A DNA stretch of 46,285 bases from Parcubacteria group bacterium GW2011_GWD2_38_11 (GCA_000992325.1 LBTZ01000011.1:1-46285); one strand, 5' to 3'. Positions 23,202-31,620 are shown, counted from the first letter of the stretch. The notes: generated from the sequence alone by a model not told the origin. Numbers and translations are program-made.

Positions 23202-23272
23202 ATATTCTTTTCAAATTTAAAATTTCAAATTATAAATTATTTCCTTATATATACTCGCATAATAACAAAAAA

Positions 23273-23294
23273 CAGGCAACCGCAAAGTCACCTG
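23273..23294 (-). terminator. Probable intrinsic terminator after the DUF4870-like gene
   Basis: CAGG and AC pair with GT and CCTG around a CGCAAA loop (internal CA/CA mismatch), followed by TTTTTTG on the minus strand, 19 nt past the stop at 23313. Confidence 0.5.
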
Positions 23295-23312
23295 CTTTAC
23301 AAACAAAAACTG

Positions 23313-23648
23313 CTATATATTAATCTTTTCAGCAAGATCACCAATGATTGGCAATTTCTTCTTTTCACCCTTTGCCACATTAATCAATCCCAAAACACTG
23401 AACACAATAGCGGCAACAGCAAAAACAAAACCAAATGGTAGCCAGGAAAGAACCCATCCCCCAAGAATCACCAGCCCTTGCTTAGCGTGAAATTGTGCAA
23501 AAGATGAATCTGTTTTCCCAATCAAAGGCACAAGCACAAGCACGCCCAAATAACTAAGCAGCGCCCACGCCTTATTATCCTTGATATCTTTTTCCTCAGC
23601 CACCTTTGGATTCTCTGTATTTTCCTGTTTTGTTGTGTTTTCTTCCAT
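23313..23648 (-). CDS. DUF4870/Tic20-like small membrane protein
   Basis: A charged N terminus of about 25 residues (MEENTTKQENTENPKVAEEK) precedes two to three hydrophobic segments. The order NKAWALLSYLGVLVLVPLIGK, FAQFHAKQGLVILGGWVLSW, FAVAAIVFSVLGLINVAKG matches the DUF4870 pattern, including the conserved F-H-x-x-Q-G. The function is unknown. It stands alone with a promoter-free AT-rich upstream region shared with the divergent L,D-transpeptidase. Confidence 0.82.
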   Translation of the reverse strand: MEENTTKQENTENPKVAEEKDIKDNKAWALLSYLGVLVLVPLIGKTDSSFAQFHAKQGLVILGGWVLSWLPFGFVFAVAAIVFSVLGLINVAKGEKKKLPIIGDLAEKINI

Positions 23649-23732
23649 ATATTTAATTTTAATAATAAAACAGTTTAAGATAATACAAATATAATACCAT
23701 CTTTATTTTACTACGTAAATCAACACAAACCA

Positions 23733-23761
23733 TTGACAATTGATGAAATACCTGCCATAAT
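23733..23761 (+). promoter_or_regulatory. Consensus promoter for the L,D-transpeptidase gene
   Basis: TTGACA (23733-23738) and CATAAT (23756-23761) are separated by 17 nt, 51 nt before the ATG at 23813. Confidence 0.65.
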
Positions 23762-23812
23762 AAACTGTTGTATCTGAATTCGCCCACTGGGCATATCCCA
23801 AGGAGGTCAAAG

Positions 23813-24496
23813 ATGCAAAAAGTTCTTTGTTATTTGATGGCAATCATCATGCTTTTCCTGTTTGAAGCAAGCGCCAATGCCCAGTCTCCAACCCTTTCCA
23901 ATATGGAAATATCCGCAGAGCAAGAAAGCGACTCCTCACTTATTCCACAACTTCTTTCAATCAGGGAAAGAATGCACAAGACTGACAAGCCATTGTTTTT
24001 TCTTCGGATAGATGTGATTAACGCCAAAATGACGGTCTACAGTCTTATACCAGAAGGAATAGCGAGCTATTCACTTGAGGAGATAAGCACCCATTTGGTT
24101 GGTTCACCAAAATCAAAAAAATATCCAAGGGGTTTTGGTGTCATCACCTCAATCCAGCGATCTCCCATCTGGGCGCCCACGCCTGAGACAGTCAAGCTGT
24201 TCAAAAAACGTGGTATCAACTTGGAAAAGTTTCGCAATGCAAAAGGAAAAATCATTATTCCGGCCGGCCATAAGCTAAACTATATGGGACCGCTGAAAAT
24301 GAACATAGATTTTCTCGAAAAACAGGCTTCCGCAAAACTTGAGCGGGATGTTTATCGCATTCACGGAACACTCCAGAAAGATGAGAAGAAATTGGGAACA
24401 CGCTGCTCCGGAGGATGCATCCGCACCCAAAACAAAGAACTTCTCCGGCTCGATGAGCTAATGAAGGGAGGATTTATTGTTGTAGAATATGTATAG
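23813..24496 (+). CDS. Secreted L,D-transpeptidase (YkuD family)
   Basis: An extracytoplasmic enzyme expected to form 3-3 peptidoglycan cross-links or attach proteins to the wall. The signal peptide MQKVLCYLMAIIMLFLF ends at a SANAQS-type site. The catalytic domain has the conserved histidine in YRIHGTL (about residue 185) and the nucleophile in the TRCSGGCIRTQN signature (about 200-211), ending LMKGGFIVVEYV. The start is fixed by AAGGAGG at 23800-23806. A consensus promoter and a terminator bracket it, so it is monocistronic. The motifs are intact. Confidence 0.92.
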   Translation: MQKVLCYLMAIIMLFLFEASANAQSPTLSNMEISAEQESDSSLIPQLLSIRERMHKTDKPLFFLRIDVINAKMTVYSLIPEGIASYSLEEISTHLVGSPKSKKYPRGFGVITSIQRSPIWAPTPETVKLFKKRGINLEKFRNAKGKIIIPAGHKLNYMGPLKMNIDFLEKQASAKLERDVYRIHGTLQKDEKKLGTRCSGGCIRTQNKELLRLDELMKGGFIVVEYV

Positions 24497-24503
24497 AAAA
24501 ATA

Positions 24504-24529
24504 AAGGGGCACGCCAAGCGTGTCCCTTT
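24504..24529. terminator. Bidirectional intrinsic terminator
   Basis: AAAGGGGCACGC/GCGTGTCCCTTT with a CAA loop (one G-T pair), between the converging L,D-transpeptidase and DUF4258-like genes. Confidence 0.8.
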
Positions 24530-24537
24530 TAATTTTT

Positions 24538-25053
24538 TCATTGTAATCCTATTTCTTCAAGCTCTCGCAAAATATCTTCCGGGATCGGATTATTTTTCGG
24601 ACTAACACCTGGATAACGCCAAGCAGAAATAATTGTGATCTGCTTACTAGAATTTATTTTTCTTTGCAGTTTGGCAATCTTATCATCTTTCTTCTCACCC
24701 AAAGTTTTATTTTTAAATTTTTTCTCTTGAGATTTCGTTTGATACAAAACCCATATTTCTTGATTCCACGTGCCCGCCGAAGCAAAAGCTGCGGAGGGAC
24801 TTTCTTCCTCAATTTCAATTTTAGCACTTCCAAAAACAGGTCTTCCCCATTTTGGTTTTTGAGGTCCAATTTTTATATTACCAACCGGAATCATCACAGC
24901 CACCGTATTTTCAACAATGCTCGTTTCAATTCTTTTTGGAGCACGAATCACGCCCAAAACTTTTTGCTCGCTAAGACCATAATAATGCATCTTTTCCGCC
25001 ACATGCGCCGTCCAAAAATATTTATCACTGTTTTTCGGTGATTTCCATTGCAT
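24538..25053 (-). CDS. DUF4258-like hypothetical protein
   Basis: It opens with DKYFWTAHVAEKMHYYGLSEQKV and VLGVIRAPKRIETSIVENTV, a W-T-x-H-x-x-x-x-M...G-L-s pattern like DUF4258/toxin-type small folds. It continues with EIWVLYQTKSQEKK and ends with TIISAWRYPGVSP. A linker (IEIEEESPSAAFASAGTWNQ) interrupts the middle. Many Patescibacteria carry similar stand-alone genes, whose function is unknown. A relation to RelE-like toxins has been suggested for the wider fold, but no antitoxin gene is next to it here. Confidence 0.7.
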   Translation of the reverse strand: MQWKSPKNSDKYFWTAHVAEKMHYYGLSEQKVLGVIRAPKRIETSIVENTVAVMIPVGNIKIGPQKPKWGRPVFGSAKIEIEEESPSAAFASAGTWNQEIWVLYQTKSQEKKFKNKTLGEKKDDKIAKLQRKINSSKQITIISAWRYPGVSPKNNPIPEDILRELEEIGLQ

Positions 25054-25153
25054 ATGAAATAGAAATTAGGAATTAGGAATTAGCTTTTTAGTTTTATCAT
25101 CCATATCATTCCAAATCTTTTTAAAAACTTCTCGCATATTGTACTCAAAAAAA

Positions 25154-25999
25154 CTACTCCAATCTTTTTTTATTTTTTGCTTGGTTTAAAAAATTTTTTC
25201 CAGTGACCACGCTTTTGCCGGTTTTTTCCTCAAGCTCAAGTCTGGCATTTCTGGCAATTTTTCCACCTCGCTTAGCTGGAATCTTATTTTCTTTCAAGCC
25301 TCTTGCTTCAATACTTTGAGCAATTTCACGAGTCGAAAGCTCTGCTAATGCCGTGAAAACGAGCTCCGCATCAGACATGTGATCACGAAGATTTTGAGTT
25401 TTCAAGTTTTTTAAGTTTTTGTGTGCTTTGATGGTTAGATCACTCCATTCTTCATGAATTATATTTGTCAGAATTGCAAATTCATCTTTTTCTTTGACCT
25501 CATTGTTTTTCCAATAATCCGTCAACTTGTTTCTAATTTCTTGCCCCATCATCCTTTGTTGAATCCATTTTTCACTTCTTCCCATTTTCTGCCAATATGA
25601 TCTAGAACGATTTATTCCTTTTTCTGGATCAGACATTTCCTGAATTCTTTCATATCCAACTTTTGCTAGCCACAATTTGATCGGTTCAGCCTTTTTGGAT
25701 GGAACAGTTTGGACAAGACGCAAAATTGTTTCGACATCAGCTGCATCGGTTTCACGCATTTTCCCATCTTGAGCCAACATTTTCAACCGGTGACATTTTG
25801 TCACCACTTCACTTCCCTCAATCTTCAATCTCTCTGAGAGCTTATTCCAATATTTTCTAGCTGCCTGAAAATCTTCTTGTTCAATCAAGGCTGCAATAAT
25901 ATCAATTACTGAAAAATACCAAGTTTCATTTTTCTCATCATAATACCTACGAATGTTAAAATTTTCAAAAATTGCCAATGAATTTTGTTTTTCTGTCAT
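25154..25999 (-). CDS. BRO-N domain protein (phage antirepressor-like)
   Basis: The N-terminal half has the BRO/antirepressor pattern: IFENFNIRRYYDEKNETWYFSVIDIIAAL (about residues 9-37), then ARKYWNKLSERLKIEGSEVVTKCHRLKM and GKMRETDAADVETILRLVQTVPS. The C-terminal half (about 125-281) is basic and helical (LWLAKVGYERIQEMSDPEKG, then TREIAQSIEARGLKENKIPA), resembling chromosomal DinD/BRO-like proteins. It probably binds DNA and may regulate DNA-damage or mobile-element genes. There is no neighbouring phage gene. The strong BRO-N match is the main support. Confidence 0.82.
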   Translation of the reverse strand: MTEKQNSLAIFENFNIRRYYDEKNETWYFSVIDIIAALIEQEDFQAARKYWNKLSERLKIEGSEVVTKCHRLKMLAQDGKMRETDAADVETILRLVQTVPSKKAEPIKLWLAKVGYERIQEMSDPEKGINRSRSYWQKMGRSEKWIQQRMMGQEIRNKLTDYWKNNEVKEKDEFAILTNIIHEEWSDLTIKAHKNLKNLKTQNLRDHMSDAELVFTALAELSTREIAQSIEARGLKENKIPAKRGGKIARNARLELEEKTGKSVVTGKNFLNQAKNKKRLE

Positions 26000-26103
26000 T
26001 TGTTTTATGTTAATAGCTTATACTGATATATTATCACTATAACAAAAACTCGTCAAACAAATAAACTAGAGCTATCAAAAACATAGGGGGATAATTAAAA
26101 CCA

Positions 26104-26133
26104 AAGGCGTTAGTCTATCATGACTACCGCCTT
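26104..26133 (-). terminator. Intrinsic terminator after htpX
   Basis: AAGGCGTTAGTC/GACTACCGCCTT (one mismatch) with a 6-nt loop lies 61 nt past the htpX stop and ends the lemA-htpX transcript. The same hairpin has TTTTTT on the plus strand. Confidence 0.7.
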
Positions 26134-26193
26134 TTTTCTTTGTTTGTATTTGAATTTTCTTTATAAACTTTATGAACCTTATAAACTTTCCGA

Positions 26194-27078
26194 CTATTCA
26201 ATCTCCATTCCCCTCAACTTTGCGATCCTCTCCTCAATCGGTGGATGAGTTGAAAAAAGTTTGGAAACCTTGTTTCCTTTGAAGGGATTTGAAATGTATA
26301 GATGTGCGGTGGCGCGGTTGGCGGCTTCGAGGGGTTCTTGGTCGGAAGAAATCTTTTCAAGGGCGCGAGCAAGCCCTTCGGGATATCGGGTTAGAAGTGA
26401 AGCGCTGGCATCAGCCAAAAATTCGCGCTTTCTGGAAATGGCCATCTGCATCATAATCGCAGCAAGTGGAGCAAGCAATGAAAGTAAAATTCCCACGATC
26501 ATTAAAACTGGATTCCTGTTATCACTGTCATCCCCACCGCCAAAAAAGGACCAATGCCTGAACCAATCAGCTATCAAAGCCACAAAACCAACCAAAACAA
26601 CCACCACCGTGGAAAGCAAGATGTCGCGGTTTCCAATATGCGAAAGTTCGTGAGCAATCACACCTTCAAGTTCAATTTTTTCAAGTTTATCCAAAAGCCC
26701 AGTAGTCACACAGATAACGCCATGCTCTGGATCTCGACCAGTAGCAAAGGCGTTTGGAGCAGAGTCTTCAATGATATAAATCTTAGGTGCTGGGAGTCCA
26801 GCAGTTATGCACAGGTTTTCCACAAGGTGGTATAACTCCATATTTTCCTCATGTGTAACCTCTTTTGCGCTACTCATAGCCAAAACAATCTTGTCACTCC
26901 ACCAATATGAGCCGAAACTCATAATTATAGAGAAAGCGACTGCGATATACAAAATCGTGCTATTCCCCATTGCTCCCGCAAAAACATAACCCACACCAAT
27001 CACAAACATTAAAAAGCCCGTGATGTAAATCCAGGTTAAACGGGTATTTTTATCAGCTTCAGTATATAAAGTAGCCAT
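26194..27078 (-). CDS. htpX: Membrane zinc metalloprotease HtpX
   Basis: An M48 protease that degrades misfolded membrane proteins. The N terminus has two transmembrane segments (about residues 14-33 and 42-58). The zinc site is HELSHIG (about 139-145), the third ligand is in KREFLADASA, and two further hydrophobic segments (about 155-172 and 185-210) complete the four-pass topology. The protein ends with SNPFKGNKVSKLFSTHPPIEERIAKL, the usual HtpX tail. It lies 8 nt downstream of a membrane protein and lemA in one operon, a common bacterial pairing. Confidence 0.96.
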   Translation of the reverse strand: MATLYTEADKNTRLTWIYITGFLMFVIGVGYVFAGAMGNSTILYIAVAFSIIMSFGSYWWSDKIVLAMSSAKEVTHEENMELYHLVENLCITAGLPAPKIYIIEDSAPNAFATGRDPEHGVICVTTGLLDKLEKIELEGVIAHELSHIGNRDILLSTVVVVLVGFVALIADWFRHWSFFGGGDDSDNRNPVLMIVGILLSLLAPLAAIMMQMAISRKREFLADASASLLTRYPEGLARALEKISSDQEPLEAANRATAHLYISNPFKGNKVSKLFSTHPPIEERIAKLRGMEIE

Positions 27079-27086
27079 TTTTTTGC

Positions 27087-27761
27087 TTAATAAAAAGTTA
27101 TTTCTGAAATCATCTTCTTGAACATTTCCACATATTCACCATTATTTTCCAAGTAATATCTACTTTCGACATATACCGCCTTTTCTTCCAATTTCCAAAA
27201 AACAACCTCTTTATAAATACCATTTACTGATTTAAATACGCCCGTGCGCCAACCTTCCTTTCCGCCATAAAGACCAGTTTCAAATTTACCATCCCATTCA
27301 GGATATTTGTTTTTTATAAAATCCTGACCAGATTGGCTGCTGGCTATGCTCTTTTTCCTAATCACAAATGCATATAGCAAAGAACGCTGTTTGGAGTTTA
27401 AATTTTCGCCATTTTTCTTGAACTCAAGTTCATCGTCAGAAGTTCTGGCAAGTAATAAATCATTGGGGTATTTGATACTGCAACCAAGATTTTCATCTTT
27501 ATATATTATCCAATCCTTTATGCCTTTTTCTTGATTGGTATACAATTTTCCTTGGGCGCTTTTAGCCGCAAGTATCAAGTTCTTTGTAATATGCACCCCG
27601 GCAACATTAGTAATTCCTGTTGCACCGACAAGAAGATACGCCGCATAGATAACGCCAACCACCGTGAAAGAAACCAGGGCAACAAGCGCCCATATTGAAA
27701 GACAATTTGATTCTCCCGGTCCATCGGTGTCGTAACGTTTATTAAAAAATATCTTTAGCAT
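27087..27761 (-). CDS. Membrane-anchored protein of unknown function in the lemA-htpX operon
   Basis: A cytoplasmic N terminus (MLKIFFNKRYDTDGPGESN) precedes one transmembrane helix (about residues 22-46, LSIWALVALVSFTVVGVIYA). The C-terminal ~175 residues are predicted outside. They include CSIKYPNDLLLARTSDDELEF and WKLEEKAVYVESRYYLENN, which read like a small beta-rich domain of the PsbP-like or lipoprotein type. I recognise no family. It overlaps nothing and lies between lemA and htpX (10 and 8 nt gaps), so it is likely part of the same envelope-stress unit. Confidence 0.8.
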   Translation of the reverse strand: MLKIFFNKRYDTDGPGESNCLSIWALVALVSFTVVGVIYAAYLLVGATGITNVAGVHITKNLILAAKSAQGKLYTNQEKGIKDWIIYKDENLGCSIKYPNDLLLARTSDDELEFKKNGENLNSKQRSLLYAFVIRKKSIASSQSGQDFIKNKYPEWDGKFETGLYGGKEGWRTGVFKSVNGIYKEVVFWKLEEKAVYVESRYYLENNGEYVEMFKKMISEITFY

Positions 27762-27771
27762 TAATCTTTAA

Positions 27772-28323
27772 CTAAAATTGAACTTTAACATTTTCCTTTT
27801 CTGCTTCATCAGCTGCAAAAAATTCCCTTTTGGAAAAGTTTAGCATTCCAGCAATAATATTGCTTGGAAAAGTTTCAATTTTGATGTTGAAATCTCTGAC
27901 GTTTCCGTTGTAAAATCTGCGTGAAGCTTGAATTTTGTCTTCGGTGTCAGTCAATTCTCTTTGAAGTTCAAGGAAATTTTGATTTGCCTTAAGATCTGGG
28001 TAGTTTTCAGAAACTGCAAACAAGGATTTCAAAGTTCCACTGAGCATATTTTCTGCATCTTGTTTTTCTGCAGGACTTCCGGCATTCATAGCAGCTGTGC
28101 GAGCTGCAGTCACTCTTTCAAAAAGTTCTTTTTCGTGAGTAGCATAACCCTTCACAGTATTAATGAGGTTTGGAATCAAATCATATCTTCGCTTAAGTTG
28201 AACATCAATATCGCTCCAAGCTTCATCTACCCTGTTTTTTAGAGTTACTAAACTGTTATAAATTCCAATTCCAAAAACAATAAACAAACCAAGAACAACG
28301 AGCACAATTAATGAGACATTCAT
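27772..28323 (-). CDS. lemA: LemA family protein
   Basis: An N-terminal transmembrane segment (SLIVLVVLGLFIVFGIGIYN) is followed by the conserved LemA core: LVTLKNRVDEAWSDIDVQLKRR, YDLIPNLINTVKGYATHE, and ELTDTEDKIQASRRFYNGNVRDFN. The tail is shorter than usual (183 residues) and ends KREFFAADEAEKENVKVQF. LemA proteins are coiled-coil membrane proteins of unclear function, often encoded with HtpX or TPM-domain proteins, as here. It starts at ATG 28323. Confidence 0.95.
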   Translation of the reverse strand: MNVSLIVLVVLGLFIVFGIGIYNSLVTLKNRVDEAWSDIDVQLKRRYDLIPNLINTVKGYATHEKELFERVTAARTAAMNAGSPAEKQDAENMLSGTLKSLFAVSENYPDLKANQNFLELQRELTDTEDKIQASRRFYNGNVRDFNIKIETFPSNIIAGMLNFSKREFFAADEAEKENVKVQF

Positions 28324-28443
28324 AAAAAAATTTAATCGACTGTTTGCCGTAAAAAAATTTACTGCAAAAGCGATTTTTTAATTATCGTAATTATACACCA
28401 ATTTCGTCAATTTCCAAATTGAAAGAATTTGATCAGAATAATG

Positions 28444-28452
28444 TGTTATAAT
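28444..28452 (+). promoter_or_regulatory. Extended -10 promoter for the PAP2-like gene
   Basis: TGTTATAAT is a perfect extended -10 element (TGnTATAAT), 32 nt before the ATG at 28484. A second TATAAT lies closer to the ATG and could give a leaderless transcript. Confidence 0.5.
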
Positions 28453-28483
28453 TAAGGAAGAATAATAATATAATACAATTCCT

Positions 28484-28924
28484 ATGAAATTTATTACGCC
28501 TTATGCAGTGTTTCTCATTCCAATTGCAGTTGGCATTATTGTGCAAGCCATCAAATTTGTGCTTTACAGCCTAAAGCATGGTTGGGACATTCGCTATGCT
28601 TTTACTCACGGGCATATGCCAAGCGCGCACACTGCCTTTGCTTTTTCATTGGTCACATCTATTGGCTTTTATGAAGGAATTCACACTGGAACATTTGCGG
28701 TTGCTATCGCATTAGCTTTTCTTATCATTGATGATGCCACACGTCTTCGCATGACACTTGGGGATCAAGGAAAGTATTTAAATATGCTTATTGGACAACT
28801 TAATATCAATGAAGAGCAATATCCGCGCCTCAAAGAGCGTATGGGTCACAAGGTAAGCGAAGTTATTGTGGGTGCTATTTTGGGATTACTTTTAACTGCA
28901 ATCTTTATCAGTATTCTTTCATAA
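28484..28924 (+). CDS. Divergent PAP2 family membrane protein (YuiD-like)
   Basis: A 146-residue membrane protein with three to four hydrophobic segments and the family's key motifs: GHMPSAHTAFAFSLVTSIG (about residues 44-62), the IIDDATRLR stretch (about 84-92) and ERMGHKVSEVIVGAILG (about 123-139). The two His-containing motifs resemble PAP2 phosphatase motifs 2 and 3, but this branch is divergent and its activity is unproven. It would act on a lipid phosphate at the membrane. It is a single plus-strand gene with its own promoter. Confidence 0.9.
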   Translation: MKFITPYAVFLIPIAVGIIVQAIKFVLYSLKHGWDIRYAFTHGHMPSAHTAFAFSLVTSIGFYEGIHTGTFAVAIALAFLIIDDATRLRMTLGDQGKYLNMLIGQLNINEEQYPRLKERMGHKVSEVIVGAILGLLLTAIFISILS

Positions 28925-28943
28925 AAAATTCAATCTTGCTTGT

Positions 28944-29043
28944 GTCATTCCCGTGAAAACGGGAATCCAGGCCCGCATTTTATATAATGTTTTATTTCTT
29001 TTTATCTACCACAAACCTGGATCCCCGCCTCCGCGGGGATGAC
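28944..29043. repeat. Composite palindromic repeat, GTCATTCCCG type
   Basis: It begins GTCATTCCCGTGAAAACGGG and ends with GGATCCCCGCCTCCGCGGGG then ATGAC. Each end is itself a hairpin, and the two ends also complement each other (GTCAT/ATGAC, CCAGG/CCTGG). A related copy lies at 33560-33628. Confidence 0.8.
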
Positions 29044-29050
29044 AAAAATA

Positions 29051-29077
29051 AAAACCCAGCAGGATGCTGGGCTTTTT
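29051..29077. terminator. Intrinsic terminator after murE
   Basis: The stem CCCAGC/GCTGGG with a 5-nt loop is flanked by A and T runs and overlaps the end of murE. It can serve both strands and would also stop transcripts from the PAP2-like gene. Confidence 0.75.
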
Positions 29078-30397
29078 CTACACAATTTTTGTCAGTTCTT
29101 CTTCGATAACTTTTCTATCATTCCAAGGGATCTTTTTGTCTCCCACCACCATAGTTTCAAAATTACCCATACCAGTGATACAAGTAATATCCCCAGCCTG
29201 AGCAATTTCAAGTGCTCTTTTAATCGCTTCTCGTCTGTCTATAATTTTCCAAAAATTTTGTCCTTCTATTTTATCTTTAATTCCAACAGCAATTTCTTCT
29301 ATAATTTGCTGAGGATTTTCGTGATATGGTTCATCATTTGTAAGAATGACAACATCGGCATATTTAGAAACAACTTCTCCCATAATAGGCCTTTTTCCGC
29401 GATCCCTGTCTCCACAAGAACCAAAAACTGCAATGATTTTAGAGCCAGGCTTTTTGGTCTGAAAAAGCGTGCTATAGAGCCTTTCTAGCGCATTTGGCGT
29501 GAGCGCAAAATCAACCATAATATGCACCCCTAAATCGTTTTCTACGGCCTCCATTCTCCCCGCCACGCCCTTTATTTTTGCCAGCGCCTCTTTTATCGTT
29601 TCCAGTTCAATCCCCTCACTAAGGCCCACGCACGTCGCAGCCAGCGCATTCTCAATGTTGAAAAGTCCGGGAATATTTAATGTAAATTTTGAATTTTCAA
29701 TTGTAAATTTTGAAAAATTAATTCCCAGCTCAATATCTTGTGCATAAACATATCGTAATCGGTCATCAGTCATCAGTAATCCATCTCCCTTTACAGAATA
29801 AACAAATTTCTTACCAGCATTGAAATCCAAGAACTCTCCCGGTTTTTCCATATCAGCATTAACAACAACCGTGCCATTACCCTTACCAACACTTTCAAAT
29901 AGTTTTTTCTTTGCCTCACGATATTTTTCCATCGTCTTATGATAATCCAAATGCTCTCTGGTCACATTCGTGATGACAGCCGTTTGAAACCGCACGCCCC
30001 AAACGCGATGCTGATCCAAAGAATGCGAAGAAGTTTCCAGCACTAAATACTCGCATTCTTCTTTAACTGCTTTTTTGATAAATTTTTGCAACGCAAAAGC
30101 TGACTCAGTAGTGAAATGAGAAAGATTTTTTTCTTCAACGCCATTAATACTAAAATTGATAGTTGAAGCCATAGCAACCTTTCGTGCCCCGTTGACACCA
30201 GTCTTTACGGGGTTTCTAGCCTCTTCCAGAATTTTTGCAATCATCTGGACCGTAGTTGTCTTTCCGTCTGTTCCAGTTACGCCAATAACTTTTATTTTTC
30301 TGCTCGGAAAACCATACACTAAATTAGCCAAAACAGCCTGCGCCAAATGGTAGAGGTTTTTAATAGATTGAGGCACAATATTCTTAATTTTACGCAT
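29078..30397 (-). CDS. murE: Mur ligase, MurE type (UDP-MurNAc-tripeptide synthetase-like)
   Basis: It adds the third amino acid to the peptidoglycan precursor. It has the ATP loop VIGVTGTDGKTTT (about residues 38-50), TTESA, the SSHSLDQHR stretch, NVTREHLDYH and the GDRDRGKRPIMG site. The N-terminal Rossmann domain that binds UDP is missing: the protein begins only 37 residues before the ATP loop. The usual DNPR substrate motif reads NDEPY, and the Y-A-H-T-P loop reads FALTP, so the third residue is unclear. Insert LLMTDDRLRY (about 205-214) comes from a repeat. FemAB lies upstream. Confidence 0.9.
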   Translation of the reverse strand: MRKIKNIVPQSIKNLYHLAQAVLANLVYGFPSRKIKVIGVTGTDGKTTTVQMIAKILEEARNPVKTGVNGARKVAMASTINFSINGVEEKNLSHFTTESAFALQKFIKKAVKEECEYLVLETSSHSLDQHRVWGVRFQTAVITNVTREHLDYHKTMEKYREAKKKLFESVGKGNGTVVVNADMEKPGEFLDFNAGKKFVYSVKGDGLLMTDDRLRYVYAQDIELGINFSKFTIENSKFTLNIPGLFNIENALAATCVGLSEGIELETIKEALAKIKGVAGRMEAVENDLGVHIMVDFALTPNALERLYSTLFQTKKPGSKIIAVFGSCGDRDRGKRPIMGEVVSKYADVVILTNDEPYHENPQQIIEEIAVGIKDKIEGQNFWKIIDRREAIKRALEIAQAGDITCITGMGNFETMVVGDKKIPWNDRKVIEEELTKIV

Positions 30398-30546
30398 TAA
30401 TTTTGAATTTTGAATTTTGAATTTCGAATGTCCTCCTCCGAGGATAAGCCCGGAGCAAAAATTTTTAATGTTTTAATTTTTTAAACATTAATTCATTCAG
30501 ATTTGATTCAAAATTCGAAATTGGAAATTCGAAATTATTCAAGATG

Positions 30547-31614
30547 CTATTTTCTAAACCTTACTGCAAACGCTTTCGCTGCTTGCAGTCCTCGATAAAC
30601 TGCATATTTCCTGGGGTTAATAATAATATCATAACTTCCAGGAAATTCAATAGGTTTTGTGCTTGTCGAAAAGCCCAATTTAAATGTTGTAATTCCCTGC
30701 CAAGAATTTTCTCCTTGCGTTTTCACTCCACCAAAGTCATATTTTGTGCATCCCATTTCTTTAGCATCTAAAATTGCTTGCCATTGAAGTGAAAATGGTG
30801 CCATCAAATTTCTGTGCACACTGCCGGATGCGCCGTGCAAATATGTCGCCGTATTTCCATAAAACAAAACCAGATTGGCGGCAATAATTTTGCCGTCATA
30901 TTTTGCCACATAAATTCGCAACATTTCTCCAGGCAAAGTTGCAATCATTTTTCGGTAATATTCATCCGGATGAGCAACAATTCCTTGCCGCTCAGCCATC
31001 TCTTTTGTTAATTTCAAAAAAGCTTCCACATATTCACCCTGATTGTCATTTCCCGCACTGCGATAATCGATTTTTATACCTTTCTTAACGGCAATTCCGA
31101 TGTTATATCTTGTCTTTGTTTTCATTTCGCAAAGCAACGTTTCGGCTGTTTTTAAAATATCCAGCACAAAAATTTCTTTTGGCTGCATATTGTGCGGAGC
31201 TTTCACGATCTTTTCAGAAATATTTTCTTTTATCAATTCTAATGCTTGATCATTTTCAGGCTCAATTCGAATCCAGCCAGCATTACATTTCTTCGCTAAA
31301 TCAGTTAGCGAAGAAATACCAATTTCGAATTTTGAATTTTGTCCCGAGGATAAGCTTGGAGCAAAAATTTTGAAATTATCAGAACTTTTATCATTTAAAA
31401 TTAAGTTTTCATTCGAAATTCGAAATTCGAAATTCGAAATTACAGGCCCTCTGGGGCTGTATAGATATTTCCCCACAATCGGCAAAATATGCTCAATTAT
31501 GCTAGCTGAAAAAGCATCATTTTCAATGAAATAATTTTTTCTACCAACTGCCTGCTGAAATTCCCGCCACTGGGCAGATTGCAGAAAATCTTTATTTTGA
31601 TTGCTTTTTTCCAT
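30547..31614 (-). CDS. FemAB-like peptidyltransferase
   Basis: It transfers amino acids from aminoacyl-tRNA to the peptidoglycan side chain or bridge. The GNAT-type double fold is visible in MKTKTRYNIGIAVKKGIKI, FLKLTKEMAERQGIVAHPDEYY, and the second domain KIIAANLVLFYGNTATYLHGAS with GCTKYDFGGVKTQ and GITTFKLGFS near the end. The start at 31614 (MEKSNQNKD) is preferred to 31647. A TATACT box sits 6 nt before that ATG, suggesting a leaderless transcript. An insert (about residues 58-102) is built from AATTTCGAA-type repeats. It works with the neighbouring MurE. Confidence 0.88.
   Translation of the reverse strand: MEKSNQNKDFLQSAQWREFQQAVGRKNYFIENDAFSASIIEHILPIVGKYLYSPRGPVISNFEFRISNENLILNDKSSDNFKIFAPSLSSGQNSKFEIGISSLTDLAKKCNAGWIRIEPENDQALELIKENISEKIVKAPHNMQPKEIFVLDILKTAETLLCEMKTKTRYNIGIAVKKGIKIDYRSAGNDNQGEYVEAFLKLTKEMAERQGIVAHPDEYYRKMIATLPGEMLRIYVAKYDGKIIAANLVLFYGNTATYLHGASGSVHRNLMAPFSLQWQAILDAKEMGCTKYDFGGVKTQGENSWQGITTFKLGFSTSTKPIEFPGSYDIIINPRKYAVYRGLQAAKAFAVRFRK
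31310..31440. repeat. AATTTCGAA/GAATTTTGAA repeats inside femAB
   Basis: Runs of CGAAATT and GAATTTTGAATTTTG lie inside the coding sequence, around a CCGAGGATAAGC-TTGGAGCAAAAATTTT segment. A near-identical segment (CCGAGGATAAGC-CCGGAGCAAAAATTTT) occurs in the murE-femAB gap at 30442-30470 with similar flanking repeats. The 149-nt gap 30398-30546 consists mostly of these repeats. Confidence 0.75.
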
Positions 31615-31620
31615 ACCCAA

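Noticed and set aside
28944-29043. Insertion sequence or transposase remnant
   Set aside because: No transposase frame is present; only short palindromic ends are seen, so it is listed as a repeat.
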